34,461 bases of DNA, from positions 1 to 34,461 of the forward strand of contig JBBRHV010000020.1 of NCBI GenBank assembly GCA_038222225.1, in the 5' to 3' direction. Numbering within the stretch: the stretch's first letter is position 1; each line of letters begins with the position of its first letter. This document shows positions 7,309 to 15,442 of this stretch, piece after piece. The translations under genes were made by a program, and so were the position numbers. The notes under the pieces were generated by a model. The model saw only the letters and a list, made by a program, of their open reading frames with translations. It ran no database searches and had not been told where the DNA came from. The DNA is from JAKLFA01 sp038222225 (GTDB taxonomy: Bacteria; Omnitrophota; Gorgyraeia; Zapsychrales; JANLHA01).

Positions 7309-7791
7309 CTAAAACTCTTCCATGTGAACAGCACGGCCGTTTTCATAGACAACTCTGCGTTCTAAAGCACCTTTCCGATTATAATATTCAGACAGGCCAT
7401 GCAGTTCTCCCGACAGAAAACGTTTCCTTGACAGCAACTGGCCCTGATCCCCATACTCTTCTAAAATGCCGTTCAGCTCTCCTCCGCTAAACTGCGCTGA
7501 AGATATAATCTGTCCTTCTGAATTGAAACGCCGCCTCTGTCCCTGAAGCGCATCCTTCTGATACCAGGCAAGCTCCTGAACCTCCCCGCCTGAAAAGAAT
7601 CTCAAGGATATCCCATCCCGCTGCTGACGATTCAGATAAACAACAAGCTGTAGAGTAGGGTCCGGATCTCTTTGATAAACTTTACAAAATCCGCTCTGAA
7701 CAGACCCTCGCGCCTCTGCAGAAGGCGGAAAAAACAAGGCCACCATGACAATACCAATAAACAGACTGTTATATAGTCCAATTTTTCTCAT
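7309..7791 (-). CDS. Exported MORN/YwqK-type repeat protein (short paralogue)
   Basis: From the ATG at 7791 the product has 160 residues and a clean signal peptide (MRK, a hydrophobic core, then SAEA before RGS). An upstream ATG at 7845 would add another hydrophobic stretch and has no ribosome site, so I prefer 7791, though no strong Shine-Dalgarno exists there either. After a short region with DPDPTLQLVVYLN there are about four repeats of roughly 22 residues of the form G-x-aromatic-x-x-GxL-aromatic, for example GELNGILEEYGDQGQLLSRK. These beta-hairpin repeats occur in the YwqK/MORN-variant families, whose biochemical role is mostly unknown. It follows a longer lipoprotein paralogue on the same strand. 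Confidence 0.75.
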   Translation of the reverse strand: MRKIGLYNSLFIGIVMVALFFPPSAEARGSVQSGFCKVYQRDPDPTLQLVVYLNRQQRDGISLRFFSGGEVQELAWYQKDALQGQRRRFNSEGQIISSAQFSGGELNGILEEYGDQGQLLSRKRFLSGELHGLSEYYNRKGALERRVVYENGRAVHMEEF

Positions 7792-7869
7792 GATATAAGT
7801 ATAAAATATAAAGGGGAGAAATAACAATGTGGCGAAAAAAAACATGTTCTATCGCAAAAATCACAGAAT

Positions 7870-8826
7870 TTACATTGGCGCGGAAGCTTGCTCTTTTCCG
7901 GCCGCGTCATAATACACGGTTTTCTTCAAAACCCCATCCTCATAAATCCTACGGACAACCGGCAGACCGTATTCAGAATATTCAATTTCTTCTGTAGGCA
8001 GGTCCTCCGCGAACTTCTGTTCGCTCATTAAGCGTTCGCCCTCAAAATACTTCTTCATTTCAACCAATTTTCCCTGACGGAAAAAACTTTCTTTCATGAC
8101 CCAGCCTTTAGGATAGAAGGTGCGCTCCCCCCGCAGCTCTCCCTTCTCATACACCCTTTCCACCTCAATTTTTCCTTCACGGCCATATTTCTTGAAAACC
8201 CCATCTAATTGTCCCTTGCTGTACATCTCTTCGATCCTTAACGTTCCGTCCGGAGCGAATTCAATACTTTCCCCGTCCAAAGATCCCTTCTCATAATGAC
8301 GTTCCATACGCAAGACATTTCCGCCGTATTCCCGAAACAGGCCGCTCAGTTCATTGTCCTTATAAAACCGTTCGCGCTCAAGATTTCCGTTGGGCGAATA
8401 ATCCTTTGCCAGCCCTTCCAGCTTTCCCTGTTTATAAAGGGATTCCTGTTGTATGCGCCCATTTGGGAAAAACAAACGCGATGTCCCCCAGCGAAGCCCA
8501 TCAATATATTCTTCTTCGCTTTTAATTCCCCCCTCGACATAATAGGCTCGCTTCAAACCCTTGACAACCCCCTCCGTAACCCTCCCGGCAAAGACGGTTC
8601 GGCCTCGCTCGTCGAATTCCCGAAACGGCCCCTCCTGGACCCCGTTCTGATAAGTATCTTCCGTTTGAATGGACCCGCTGGGATGATAGGTGTAATGAAT
8701 TCCGTCGGAGGGTTTGCCCCCGCATCCGATCAATGCAATTGCAAAAAAGAAAACAACTGCGTTCCGATAAAAAGAACGCCCTGCAGCAAGAGCCTTCGAT
8801 TGTCTAAAAAATGCTTGCATTATCAT
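7870..8826 (-). CDS. MORN/YwqK-type repeat lipoprotein (long paralogue)
   Basis: The protein of 318 residues begins with a basic N-terminus, a hydrophobic helix and the lipobox IALIGC with Cys35, predicting a lipid-anchored envelope protein. The remainder is about twelve tandem repeats of 20-24 residues, each resembling GxxxEYxxNGxLxxExxYxxGxL, for example YHPSGSIQTEDTYQNG and FAPDGTLRIEEMYSKG. The frame stays open to 8895, but that extension overlaps the divergent gene starting at 8876, so ATG at 8826 (or 8820) is more likely; the ribosome site is weak. Such repeat proteins may bind partners or lipids; in some bacteria they are linked to contact-dependent toxins, but no toxin gene is seen beside it. 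Confidence 0.78.
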   Translation of the reverse strand: MIMQAFFRQSKALAAGRSFYRNAVVFFFAIALIGCGGKPSDGIHYTYHPSGSIQTEDTYQNGVQEGPFREFDERGRTVFAGRVTEGVVKGLKRAYYVEGGIKSEEEYIDGLRWGTSRLFFPNGRIQQESLYKQGKLEGLAKDYSPNGNLERERFYKDNELSGLFREYGGNVLRMERHYEKGSLDGESIEFAPDGTLRIEEMYSKGQLDGVFKKYGREGKIEVERVYEKGELRGERTFYPKGWVMKESFFRQGKLVEMKKYFEGERLMSEQKFAEDLPTEEIEYSEYGLPVVRRIYEDGVLKKTVYYDAAGKEQASAPM

Positions 8827-8875
8827 TCGTTTCTTACGAGAATAAGAACATATTAAACAAGGGAGATCAATTTTT

Positions 8876-9226
8876 ATGAAATTTGAAGATTTCATGACAA
8901 AAATCCGTCAATGGGACAATCGCTGCTCCCGTTGGATGATGCGCCATTTCTATTTTTTATTCTTTCAGATTGTTCTTGTCGTAACATTTCTGTTCTTTTT
9001 CCTGCGAATCCTGGAAACCATTAATTTTATCCCCATGGTACCCCCGGAGGACCTGCATTCTCAGATTCTTCTTCACAACTCCATGACCGGGATGATCGTT
9101 GTCTTTTTGATGATCCTCAACTCGTTCTGGATGCTGTTTTTGTTTAACGGCATGAACCGCATCCGCCTCATCCTGAAAGACATCAACTACAACCTCATGC
9201 GGCAGAAACATCAGCACAAAAATTAA
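8876..9226 (+). CDS. Small two-helix inner membrane protein, unknown function
   Basis: This rightward gene encodes 116 residues with two predicted membrane helices, near 25-46 and 70-92, a short charged N-terminus and a basic C-terminus rich in His and Lys. The ATG has AGGGAG about ten bases upstream, which is the best support for it being real. The stop codon overlaps the ftsA stop by four bases on the other strand, so the two genes converge without any terminator space. It occupies the place where ftsZ usually follows ftsA, but shows no resemblance to it. I do not recognise the family. Confidence 0.65.
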   Translation: MKFEDFMTKIRQWDNRCSRWMMRHFYFLFFQIVLVVTFLFFFLRILETINFIPMVPPEDLHSQILLHNSMTGMIVVFLMILNSFWMLFLFNGMNRIRLILKDINYNLMRQKHQHKN

Positions 9227-10464
9227 AAATATTCCTGATACAGTTCTTTGAGCTTCTCTGCCATGAAAGACGCCCAACTGGCAGACCCCTGCGCTCGCCG
9301 GCCAACTCCATAATTGCGGCGGAAACCTGCCTGCGCCAATCCAATCGCGGATAAAAATTTAGCAGCATTCTGCATGCGTTTAACTGGAAAATTTGTGACC
9401 GCCAATTTCGTTGATAAATTCATGTGCTGCTCAAGACGCTCGGGAAGCCCAGTCAAGAAGGACCCCCCTCCGGTAAGAAAAATTCCAACATTGATCTGGC
9501 CCAAACTTCCGGAACGGATCATCGCCTCTAAAAATTGATCTGAGAATTTCTGCATGACCGGCCCGATGGATCGGTTGATGTCGACCTTTCTCACCGGAAG
9601 ATATCCCTCATCCCGCTTGATCAGAACCTCCTCCTGATCATCTAAAGCCCCATCGGCAACACTGGCATAAGCCAGCTTGATATCCTCAGCCAGATCATAA
9701 CTGACCCGTAATTGTTCCACAATGGCGGCAGTAAAATCACTGCCCCCCACGCCAAAACTTTCAAACGAACACAAATGCCCGGATCTGTAAACCAGCACAT
9801 CGGTCACGGTTGAACCGATATCCACCACCACACACCCCTGCCTGCGCTGATAATCATTCAGCGTCCCTTGCGCTGCCGCATATGTGGTAAAAAATAAATT
9901 CAAGACATCGAATCCGGCATGGTTGACGGCTTTTGTCAGATTTTTTACGATCGTATTATTGACCACCATCACCAATGTTTGCACTTCCAATTTTCTCCCG
10001 AAAAGCCCGATCGGGTTCATCGCCGTGTTGACGTCATCCACCTGAAAGGCCTGAGGAAAGTCCTCCAGGATCACCTCATCCATCTTGACGCCAAGCAGGC
10101 GAGCTTGACTCACAATACGCTCAACATCCCGATGGCTGATCACTTTACTGCCTCGGTCCAGCAATGGAATGACGGCCGTGCTGAAGCGCTTCTGAACAAG
10201 CGCCCCCCCGACACCCAATTGAACATCCCGAATCTTGACCCCGACCTTGCGTGAAAGGCCGGACACAGCATTGTTGATGGCAATCGAAAGCTCTCCCAAA
10301 TCGGTCACGGAGTTTCCCGTAAATCCATTGGTGCGGCTTTCATAAACCCCCAAAAGTGAAAGCTGCTGATTGTCCCCCACTTCAATCAAAGATGTTTTGA
10401 TTGTTTGAGCTCCGATATCCAAGCCGCAAAAATATTTATCGCCGATAAAACGTTTTAGTATCAT
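9223..10464 (-). CDS. ftsA: Cell division protein FtsA
   Basis: FtsA is the actin-like ATPase that anchors the FtsZ ring to the membrane and recruits late division proteins. The 413 residues contain the actin-fold ATP loops: GLDIGAQTIKTSL near 14-26, VVVDIGSTVTDVLVY near 212-226 and LTGGGSFLTGLPE near 336-348. The 1C subdomain that replaces actin domain 1B follows the first loop. The C-terminus FMAEKLKELYQEYF is an amphipathic helix, the usual membrane-targeting tail. Its ATG overlaps the ftsQ stop by four bases (ATGA), so translation is coupled. It is the last gene of the dcw cluster here; no ftsZ follows. Confidence 0.95.
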   Translation of the reverse strand: MILKRFIGDKYFCGLDIGAQTIKTSLIEVGDNQQLSLLGVYESRTNGFTGNSVTDLGELSIAINNAVSGLSRKVGVKIRDVQLGVGGALVQKRFSTAVIPLLDRGSKVISHRDVERIVSQARLLGVKMDEVILEDFPQAFQVDDVNTAMNPIGLFGRKLEVQTLVMVVNNTIVKNLTKAVNHAGFDVLNLFFTTYAAAQGTLNDYQRRQGCVVVDIGSTVTDVLVYRSGHLCSFESFGVGGSDFTAAIVEQLRVSYDLAEDIKLAYASVADGALDDQEEVLIKRDEGYLPVRKVDINRSIGPVMQKFSDQFLEAMIRSGSLGQINVGIFLTGGGSFLTGLPERLEQHMNLSTKLAVTNFPVKRMQNAAKFLSAIGLAQAGFRRNYGVGRRAQGSASWASFMAEKLKELYQEYF

Positions 10465-11219
10465 TTGCTTTTACTCGAAATTGGTGTTTTAAAACGCAGA
10501 TCAATATATGCGATGTTCTTAAAATCAAGCTCCGGCTGAGACAATAAAATTCCCAACTGATCAATCTTCTGTTCGATCTGATAACGATCCATCATAATGT
10601 CCCCGTATCCCTCCAGCGCGATGACGATCTTCGATAAATTCGTCACATCCATTGTCCGCACCTTAATGCGGCTCAGATATGGATGTTCCGCCATTGTTTG
10701 CAAAATCTTTAACGCAATGCCCGTTTGCCGGCTCCGCAGAGAATCCCCCGGCGAGGCTGCAGACGCATCATTCACCCCCACGATCAACGGCAAAGACCGA
10801 AAGGCCGCGGCCCGATCTTCCAGAGCAACGCCGTATCCATCAACCACAACCTCATTTTTTGCGACCACAACAATGGCGAACGGTTCCCGTTTCTCGGCGG
10901 TCACAAGAATACGGTTCGGCAGCTGCCTGATAATCCGTAAATTATCAATACTGGGATACTGTGACTGCACCCGTCTTTGAATAGCCGCCAGATCAACGGC
11001 AAATATATTTCGTCCGACAATATTATCTAAATACTGGGAATCCACCTGCTGCAGAGACGGCGCCCTCACGATCTCTTTGACTCTCAGAATCTCGGCATGA
11101 GTGAAAAAAAACACGGTCTGCTTCGCCACAAAAATACCAACCGCCAACACCACAATGACCATGATGCTTTTCTTCATAACGCCCTTCACATTGGGATTCG
11201 CTGCCTTCCGTCGAGCCAT
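10461..11219 (-). CDS. ftsQ: Cell division protein FtsQ/DivIB
   Basis: The 252-residue product has a short basic cytoplasmic tail, one transmembrane helix (about residues 16-40) and a periplasmic POTRA-like domain containing IVGRNIFAVDLAAIQRRV and IRQLPNRILVTAEKREPFAI, then the beta domain. FtsQ bridges early and late division proteins through FtsL/FtsB. An open frame begins nine codons earlier, but ATG at 11219 has AGAAGGAG just upstream and starts ten bases after the ddl stop, so I use it. Sequence conservation in this family is low; gene order between ddl and ftsA strongly supports the call. Confidence 0.92.
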   Translation of the reverse strand: MARRKAANPNVKGVMKKSIMVIVVLAVGIFVAKQTVFFFTHAEILRVKEIVRAPSLQQVDSQYLDNIVGRNIFAVDLAAIQRRVQSQYPSIDNLRIIRQLPNRILVTAEKREPFAIVVVAKNEVVVDGYGVALEDRAAAFRSLPLIVGVNDASAASPGDSLRSRQTGIALKILQTMAEHPYLSRIKVRTMDVTNLSKIVIALEGYGDIMMDRYQIEQKIDQLGILLSQPELDFKNIAYIDLRFKTPISSKSK

Positions 11220-11229
11220 AATGCTCCTT

Positions 11230-12201
11230 CTATAAGATATGGACATTTGTGTTTAATCGGCGTCCCGCAGCAAGCTTCAGCAGACGAAGGCACAAGTTCT
11301 GAAAATCACATCCAATCACTTGAGCTGCCATCGGCAATAAGCTGGTTGCAGTAAACCCGGGAATCGTATTCACCTCTAAAACAAAAGGCCGTTGCTCCTG
11401 GTCAATGATAAAATCGATCCGCGCCAGATCGCAGCACCCAATCGTCTTAAACACCTGCAAAGCGATCCCTTGAACCTCACGGCTCAACTCCGGACCGATC
11501 TGCGCAGGAACAATATATTCCGTCATGCCTTTCTGATATTTCGCTTGAAAATCAAAAAAACCTGTTTTCGGCCTGATTTCAACAACCGGCAAAGCCTCCT
11601 CGCCGAGAATTCCGGAGGTTAATTCCCGCCCGGAAATATAACGTTCTATTAAGACCTGCGGACCGTACTCAAAAGCTTGTGTCATCGCCGGTTCTAGCTG
11701 ATCCCGGTCCTGAACAATGTGAATGCCGATGCTGGATCCTTCACAGGCCGGCTTAACAACAACTAACCCGCGGTCCAGCATATCATAAACCTGCTCTAAA
11801 CGCAGGCCGTCTCCCCGTCTGACAACACAAAATTCCGGAATCGAGATCCCGTTCTTCGCCAAACGGGTCTGTGTTTGAATTTTATCGATCGCAATCCGGC
11901 TCGCTTCAACGCCTGATCCGATATAAGGAATCCTCATTTTTTCCAATAACCCCTGAATCTGTCCATCCTCGCCGTAAACGCCATGCAGCGCAATAAATCC
12001 AATGTCAATGCGCGCCTCCCGAAGAATACGTTGATTCACCGAATCATCAAAAGAATTCAGTTCCACCGCAGAAACATCGCACCCCGCCTCTTGCAGGGCA
12101 TGAACAATGGCCTTGCCTGATTTTAAAGAGATCTCGCGCTCTGATGAGCATCCGCCCATCAAAACACCGACTCGGCCAAATTCTTTATAATCCAAAGCCA
12201 T
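11230..12201 (-). CDS. ddl: D-alanine--D-alanine ligase
   Basis: This ATP-grasp enzyme makes the D-Ala-D-Ala dipeptide that MurF adds to the lipid II stem. The 323 residues are full length, with GGCSSEREISLKSG near 16-29, ALHGVYGEDGQIQG near 73-86, CEGSSIGI in the ATP-binding part, the omega-loop KYQKGMTEYIVPA, and the Mg ligands in LARIDFIID and LEVNTIPGFTATSL. The tyrosine in the omega loop and the overall pattern fit D-Ala rather than D-lactate specificity. It follows murC by six bases; murB, which often stands here, is absent. Confidence 0.97.
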   Translation of the reverse strand: MALDYKEFGRVGVLMGGCSSEREISLKSGKAIVHALQEAGCDVSAVELNSFDDSVNQRILREARIDIGFIALHGVYGEDGQIQGLLEKMRIPYIGSGVEASRIAIDKIQTQTRLAKNGISIPEFCVVRRGDGLRLEQVYDMLDRGLVVVKPACEGSSIGIHIVQDRDQLEPAMTQAFEYGPQVLIERYISGRELTSGILGEEALPVVEIRPKTGFFDFQAKYQKGMTEYIVPAQIGPELSREVQGIALQVFKTIGCCDLARIDFIIDQEQRPFVLEVNTIPGFTATSLLPMAAQVIGCDFQNLCLRLLKLAAGRRLNTNVHIL

Positions 12202-12207
12202 ACGCCC

Positions 12208-13572
12208 TCACTTCTTTAAATACTCTTGAATCTGATTCGATACGGACGTAATGTCTCCCGCCCCCAATGTAATGACCAAGTCCCCTTCCTGAAGGACGGG
12301 AACCACCCGTTCCAGGATCTCGTCACGCGGAACATACACCGGCTTTAATCCGCCCTGGCATTTAATTCTATCACAGAGAACGCTTGCGTTCACCCCTTCA
12401 ATTGGCGTTTCGCTGGCCGCATAAATATCGGTGATAAACAGCTCATCCGTTACCCCCTGAAAGCAGACTGCAAACTCATCCATCAGCAATTGCGTGCGCG
12501 AAAAACGATGGGGCTGAAAGATGGTAACAACCCGCCGTCTCTTCAGATGACGCGCCGCCTGAAGCGTGGCGCGGATCTCCGTCGGGTGATGACCATAGTC
12601 ATCAATGATCCTGATGCCGTTCACTTCGCCTTTGACTTCAAAACGGCGATGGACTCCCCGAAAACCGCTTAAACTCTCAGACGCCACGTCAAAATCCACG
12701 CCGAGAATCTCCACCGTCACCGTCAAGGCGGCCAACGCATTTAAAATATTGTGAACACCCGGAACCCGCAGAGACACGTTTCCCATCACGTCATCGCCCT
12801 TCAGGCACCGAAACGCTGCCCGCATGTCCTCCATTACAATCCCGTCCCCCCATACATCAGCCGCAGCACTCAACCCATACGACTTTTGCGGAATTCTGAT
12901 CTGATTCAACAACGCCCTCAAATGCGGGTCTTCATAACAAAATACGGCACATCCATCAGAGGAAATCATCTCGAGAAACTGCTTGAATGCTGCCAGAATA
13001 TCATTCCAGGTCGGATAATGGTCCATATGTTCCCGGTCCATATTGGTCACAATTGCATAACGCGGATACGCCTGCAAAAAGGACCCATCGCTCTCATCCA
13101 CTTCTGCCACAAAAAGGTCGCTTTCCCCCACCGTGATCTGCTGTGACCCGCCCTGCAGCACGCCCCCCAAAGCCACCGTGGGGTCGCGCCCGGCATCCTG
13201 CAAGATTTTGCCCACCATCGCGGTGGTGGTGGTCTTTCCATGAGCCCCGGCAATCGCAATGCGCGTATAACCCTGCATCAAATGATTCAGAAGCTGAGCA
13301 CGATGAAGAATTTCAATATTTGATTGACGCGCCTTCACCAATTCAGGATTGTCCTTACGGATGGCCGTCGAATAAACAACATAATCCGGGGAAGAAACAT
13401 TGCCGGCATCATGGCCGATTGCGACCGTCGCCCCCTGCTCTTTGAGCGCGTCGGTCATCGCGCTTCGATGGATATCAGACCCGGTCACAGCCGCTCCCTT
13501 TTTCAAGAGCATCGACGCCAATTTTCCCATGCCAACCCCACCAATGCCGATAAAATGATATGTCTTTTTCAT
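12208..13572 (-). CDS. murC: UDP-N-acetylmuramate--L-alanine ligase
   Basis: MurC adds the first amino acid, L-alanine, to UDP-MurNAc. From ATG at 13572 it has 454 residues. The N-terminal domain shows HFIGIGGVGMGKLA, the central ATPase domain AGAHGKTTTTAMVG and VTNMDREHMDHY, and the C-terminal domain IFQPHRFSRT. Two adjacent ATGs are possible (13575 and 13572); the second has AGAGG five to six bases upstream. Both overlap the TGA stop of the preceding peptidase gene, by four or one base, so translation is coupled to it. Confidence 0.97.
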   Translation of the reverse strand: MKKTYHFIGIGGVGMGKLASMLLKKGAAVTGSDIHRSAMTDALKEQGATVAIGHDAGNVSSPDYVVYSTAIRKDNPELVKARQSNIEILHRAQLLNHLMQGYTRIAIAGAHGKTTTTAMVGKILQDAGRDPTVALGGVLQGGSQQITVGESDLFVAEVDESDGSFLQAYPRYAIVTNMDREHMDHYPTWNDILAAFKQFLEMISSDGCAVFCYEDPHLRALLNQIRIPQKSYGLSAAADVWGDGIVMEDMRAAFRCLKGDDVMGNVSLRVPGVHNILNALAALTVTVEILGVDFDVASESLSGFRGVHRRFEVKGEVNGIRIIDDYGHHPTEIRATLQAARHLKRRRVVTIFQPHRFSRTQLLMDEFAVCFQGVTDELFITDIYAASETPIEGVNASVLCDRIKCQGGLKPVYVPRDEILERVVPVLQEGDLVITLGAGDITSVSNQIQEYLKK

Positions 13573-14366
13573 CATTTCCTCTTTAAATAATCCACCCAAG
13601 TCTGATTTAATTCTTCAATCGTATTGAAACGGCCATAGGTCCTTTTCAAAGACTCCATAAATGTATTTCCATATTGTAATTTACGACAAAAACTTTCAAA
13701 ACGATTTTCTCCGAATTCTTTGATCAGGAAATAAACAACACTTGCCGCTTCAGCATAAAACAACTGCGCTGTCTGTTCATCCACCCCATTCATCAAAAGC
13801 CTGCGATTCAATTCCATCAATGGTATAAACGTGCCATCATCAAGCGCGTTTCTAACGGTTTTATGCGCCCCCCATCGCTGAGATTTTTCCTGATACATGG
13901 CCACGCCTTCTTCAAACCATAGAGGCAATGAGACCTTGTCACCAACAAATTCCCTGAAAATAATATGTCCTAATTCGTGAGGTAAAAGAGAATCGAAAAA
14001 CCCAGCCGCCGAAGGAAATGTCCGGATAATCCTGCTCTTAGTAAAAGCAGCCCCACTGGACCAGCCAGCCTGATGCGCAGAACGCATATAATCTTCCTGG
14101 TCCTCATAGATATAAATTTTAGCCCGTTCCTCATAAGCCCAGCTTTTGTAACGTGTAAACTTAAGATCCTGTGTAATTTTTATATAATACTCTTCCGCAG
14201 CATCCATGACTTCCTTGACAAACTCAATCGGCACATCCTTATAATAAACGAAAAAATGCTGTGAATGTTTTTCATTCCATTCACTCTTCTGCTCTGCGCA
14301 CAAAGACGAAACTCTCATGCCAAGAGCCATGATCGCCAACATCATAAGGATCGTAATTTTTTTCAT
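13572..14366 (-). CDS. Exported gluzincin metallopeptidase (peptidase MA-like)
   Basis: From ATG at 14366 the product is 264 residues with a typical signal peptide (KK, hydrophobic helix, then SLCA before EQKS). The zinc-binding motif HELGH lies at residues 130-134, and WFEEG about 20 residues later supplies Glu153 as a third ligand, as in the gluzincin clan and the Pfam peptidase_MA-like family. It is therefore probably a periplasmic or secreted metalloprotease; the substrate is unknown. The ATG overlaps the murG stop (ATGA) and its own TGA overlaps the murC start, so it is fully embedded in the cell wall operon. A role in wall or division protein turnover is inference from location only. 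Confidence 0.85.
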   Translation of the reverse strand: MKKITILMMLAIMALGMRVSSLCAEQKSEWNEKHSQHFFVYYKDVPIEFVKEVMDAAEEYYIKITQDLKFTRYKSWAYEERAKIYIYEDQEDYMRSAHQAGWSSGAAFTKSRIIRTFPSAAGFFDSLLPHELGHIIFREFVGDKVSLPLWFEEGVAMYQEKSQRWGAHKTVRNALDDGTFIPLMELNRRLLMNGVDEQTAQLFYAEAASVVYFLIKEFGENRFESFCRKLQYGNTFMESLKRTYGRFNTIEELNQTWVDYLKRK

Positions 14367-15436
14367 ATCACCCCTAAGATGGTCTCTGCCAGCCTCTGGC
14401 AGGAACTCCAGGCTGCCTCTGCCCAATCGACTTCCAAGACAGGCTTCTCCCCTGCGCCCTCAGCCAAACCAAGGACTTGGGCTCGAAGATGATCGCCGGT
14501 CAAATATTTCTCCTCAATCATGGCCGCATGACCGCCGCATGTTAAAACAGTCGCATTGGCTTTTTGATGGCCGCCCGCATGAGGATAGGGAACCACAATC
14601 ACCGGGATATTCAATAGCAGCAGTTCCTGAATTGTTCCCGCGCCTCCCCGGGAGATGACCAGCTCGGCGCAGCCATAAATATCCCCCATCTGCTCATAAT
14701 AGGAAAACACCGCATGCGGAATTCCGAGCCTTTGATAGGCCGTGCGAATCATTTCACAATCGGTCTCGCCCGCCAAGTGAATCACCTGAAATAAAAGTTC
14801 CTGATTTAACCGCTCAGCCGCCTGAACAAATGTCGCATTTAAAGCACGGCTCCCCTGGCTACCGCCGCAGATCAGGATCGTCATCCGTTTTAATTCCAAA
14901 TGATGCTGCTTGAAAAAATCCTTTTTCGAAATCCGGGCCTCCAAATTTCTTAACGGATACCCCGTTAAAACGGTTTTCCTCAACGGAAAATACTTCTGGC
15001 TCTCACTAAAACTGATCGCCACCTTCCGAACAAAATAAGCGAGCCAGCGATTGGCTTTTCCTGGAATCACATTCTGCTCATGGATCACCGCCGGGATGCG
15101 CAGTACCCATGCGGCCAAAATAACTGGAAACGAAGAATATCCCCCGAACCCCACCACGGCCTGCGGCCGTAAACCGGCCAAGATCCGTATCGTAAAGAAG
15201 AACGCCGCCATCATCTTCCAGAACCAAACGCACATTTTGAACAATGAGCCCTTCTCCAGCCCGCTGACATCAAGATCAATCTCTTGAAATCCCCTCAAAC
15301 GAATGACTTGCGCATACTGCTTAAACCTTCCGATAAAGCACGCCTCCGCTGAATATTCCGCTTTTAAATGTTCCGCCAAATTCAATGCCGGCAAAATATG
15401 CCCGCCGGTTCCCCCGGAAGCGATCACAATTCTCAT
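14363..15436 (-). CDS. murG: UDP-GlcNAc:undecaprenyl-pyrophosphoryl-MurNAc-pentapeptide GlcNAc transferase
   Basis: MurG converts lipid I to lipid II on the inner membrane face. The 357 residues are full length. The N-terminal glycine loop SGGTGGHILPAL, then GFGGYSSFP and HEQNVIPGKANR, and in the C-terminal domain CGGSQGSRALN, SRGGAGTIQELL and PYPHAGGHQKANA are all diagnostic. The start at 15436 has GGAGAG ten bases upstream, formed by the last codons of ftsW; the gap to ftsW is six bases. Confidence 0.97.
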   Translation of the reverse strand: MRIVIASGGTGGHILPALNLAEHLKAEYSAEACFIGRFKQYAQVIRLRGFQEIDLDVSGLEKGSLFKMCVWFWKMMAAFFFTIRILAGLRPQAVVGFGGYSSFPVILAAWVLRIPAVIHEQNVIPGKANRWLAYFVRKVAISFSESQKYFPLRKTVLTGYPLRNLEARISKKDFFKQHHLELKRMTILICGGSQGSRALNATFVQAAERLNQELLFQVIHLAGETDCEMIRTAYQRLGIPHAVFSYYEQMGDIYGCAELVISRGGAGTIQELLLLNIPVIVVPYPHAGGHQKANATVLTCGGHAAMIEEKYLTGDHLRAQVLGLAEGAGEKPVLEVDWAEAAWSSCQRLAETILGVI

Positions 15437-15442
15437 ATGAGA

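Noticed and set aside
8296..8856. 186-codon plus-strand frame
   Set aside because: It is antisense to the MORN-repeat lipoprotein and arises from its repetitive composition.
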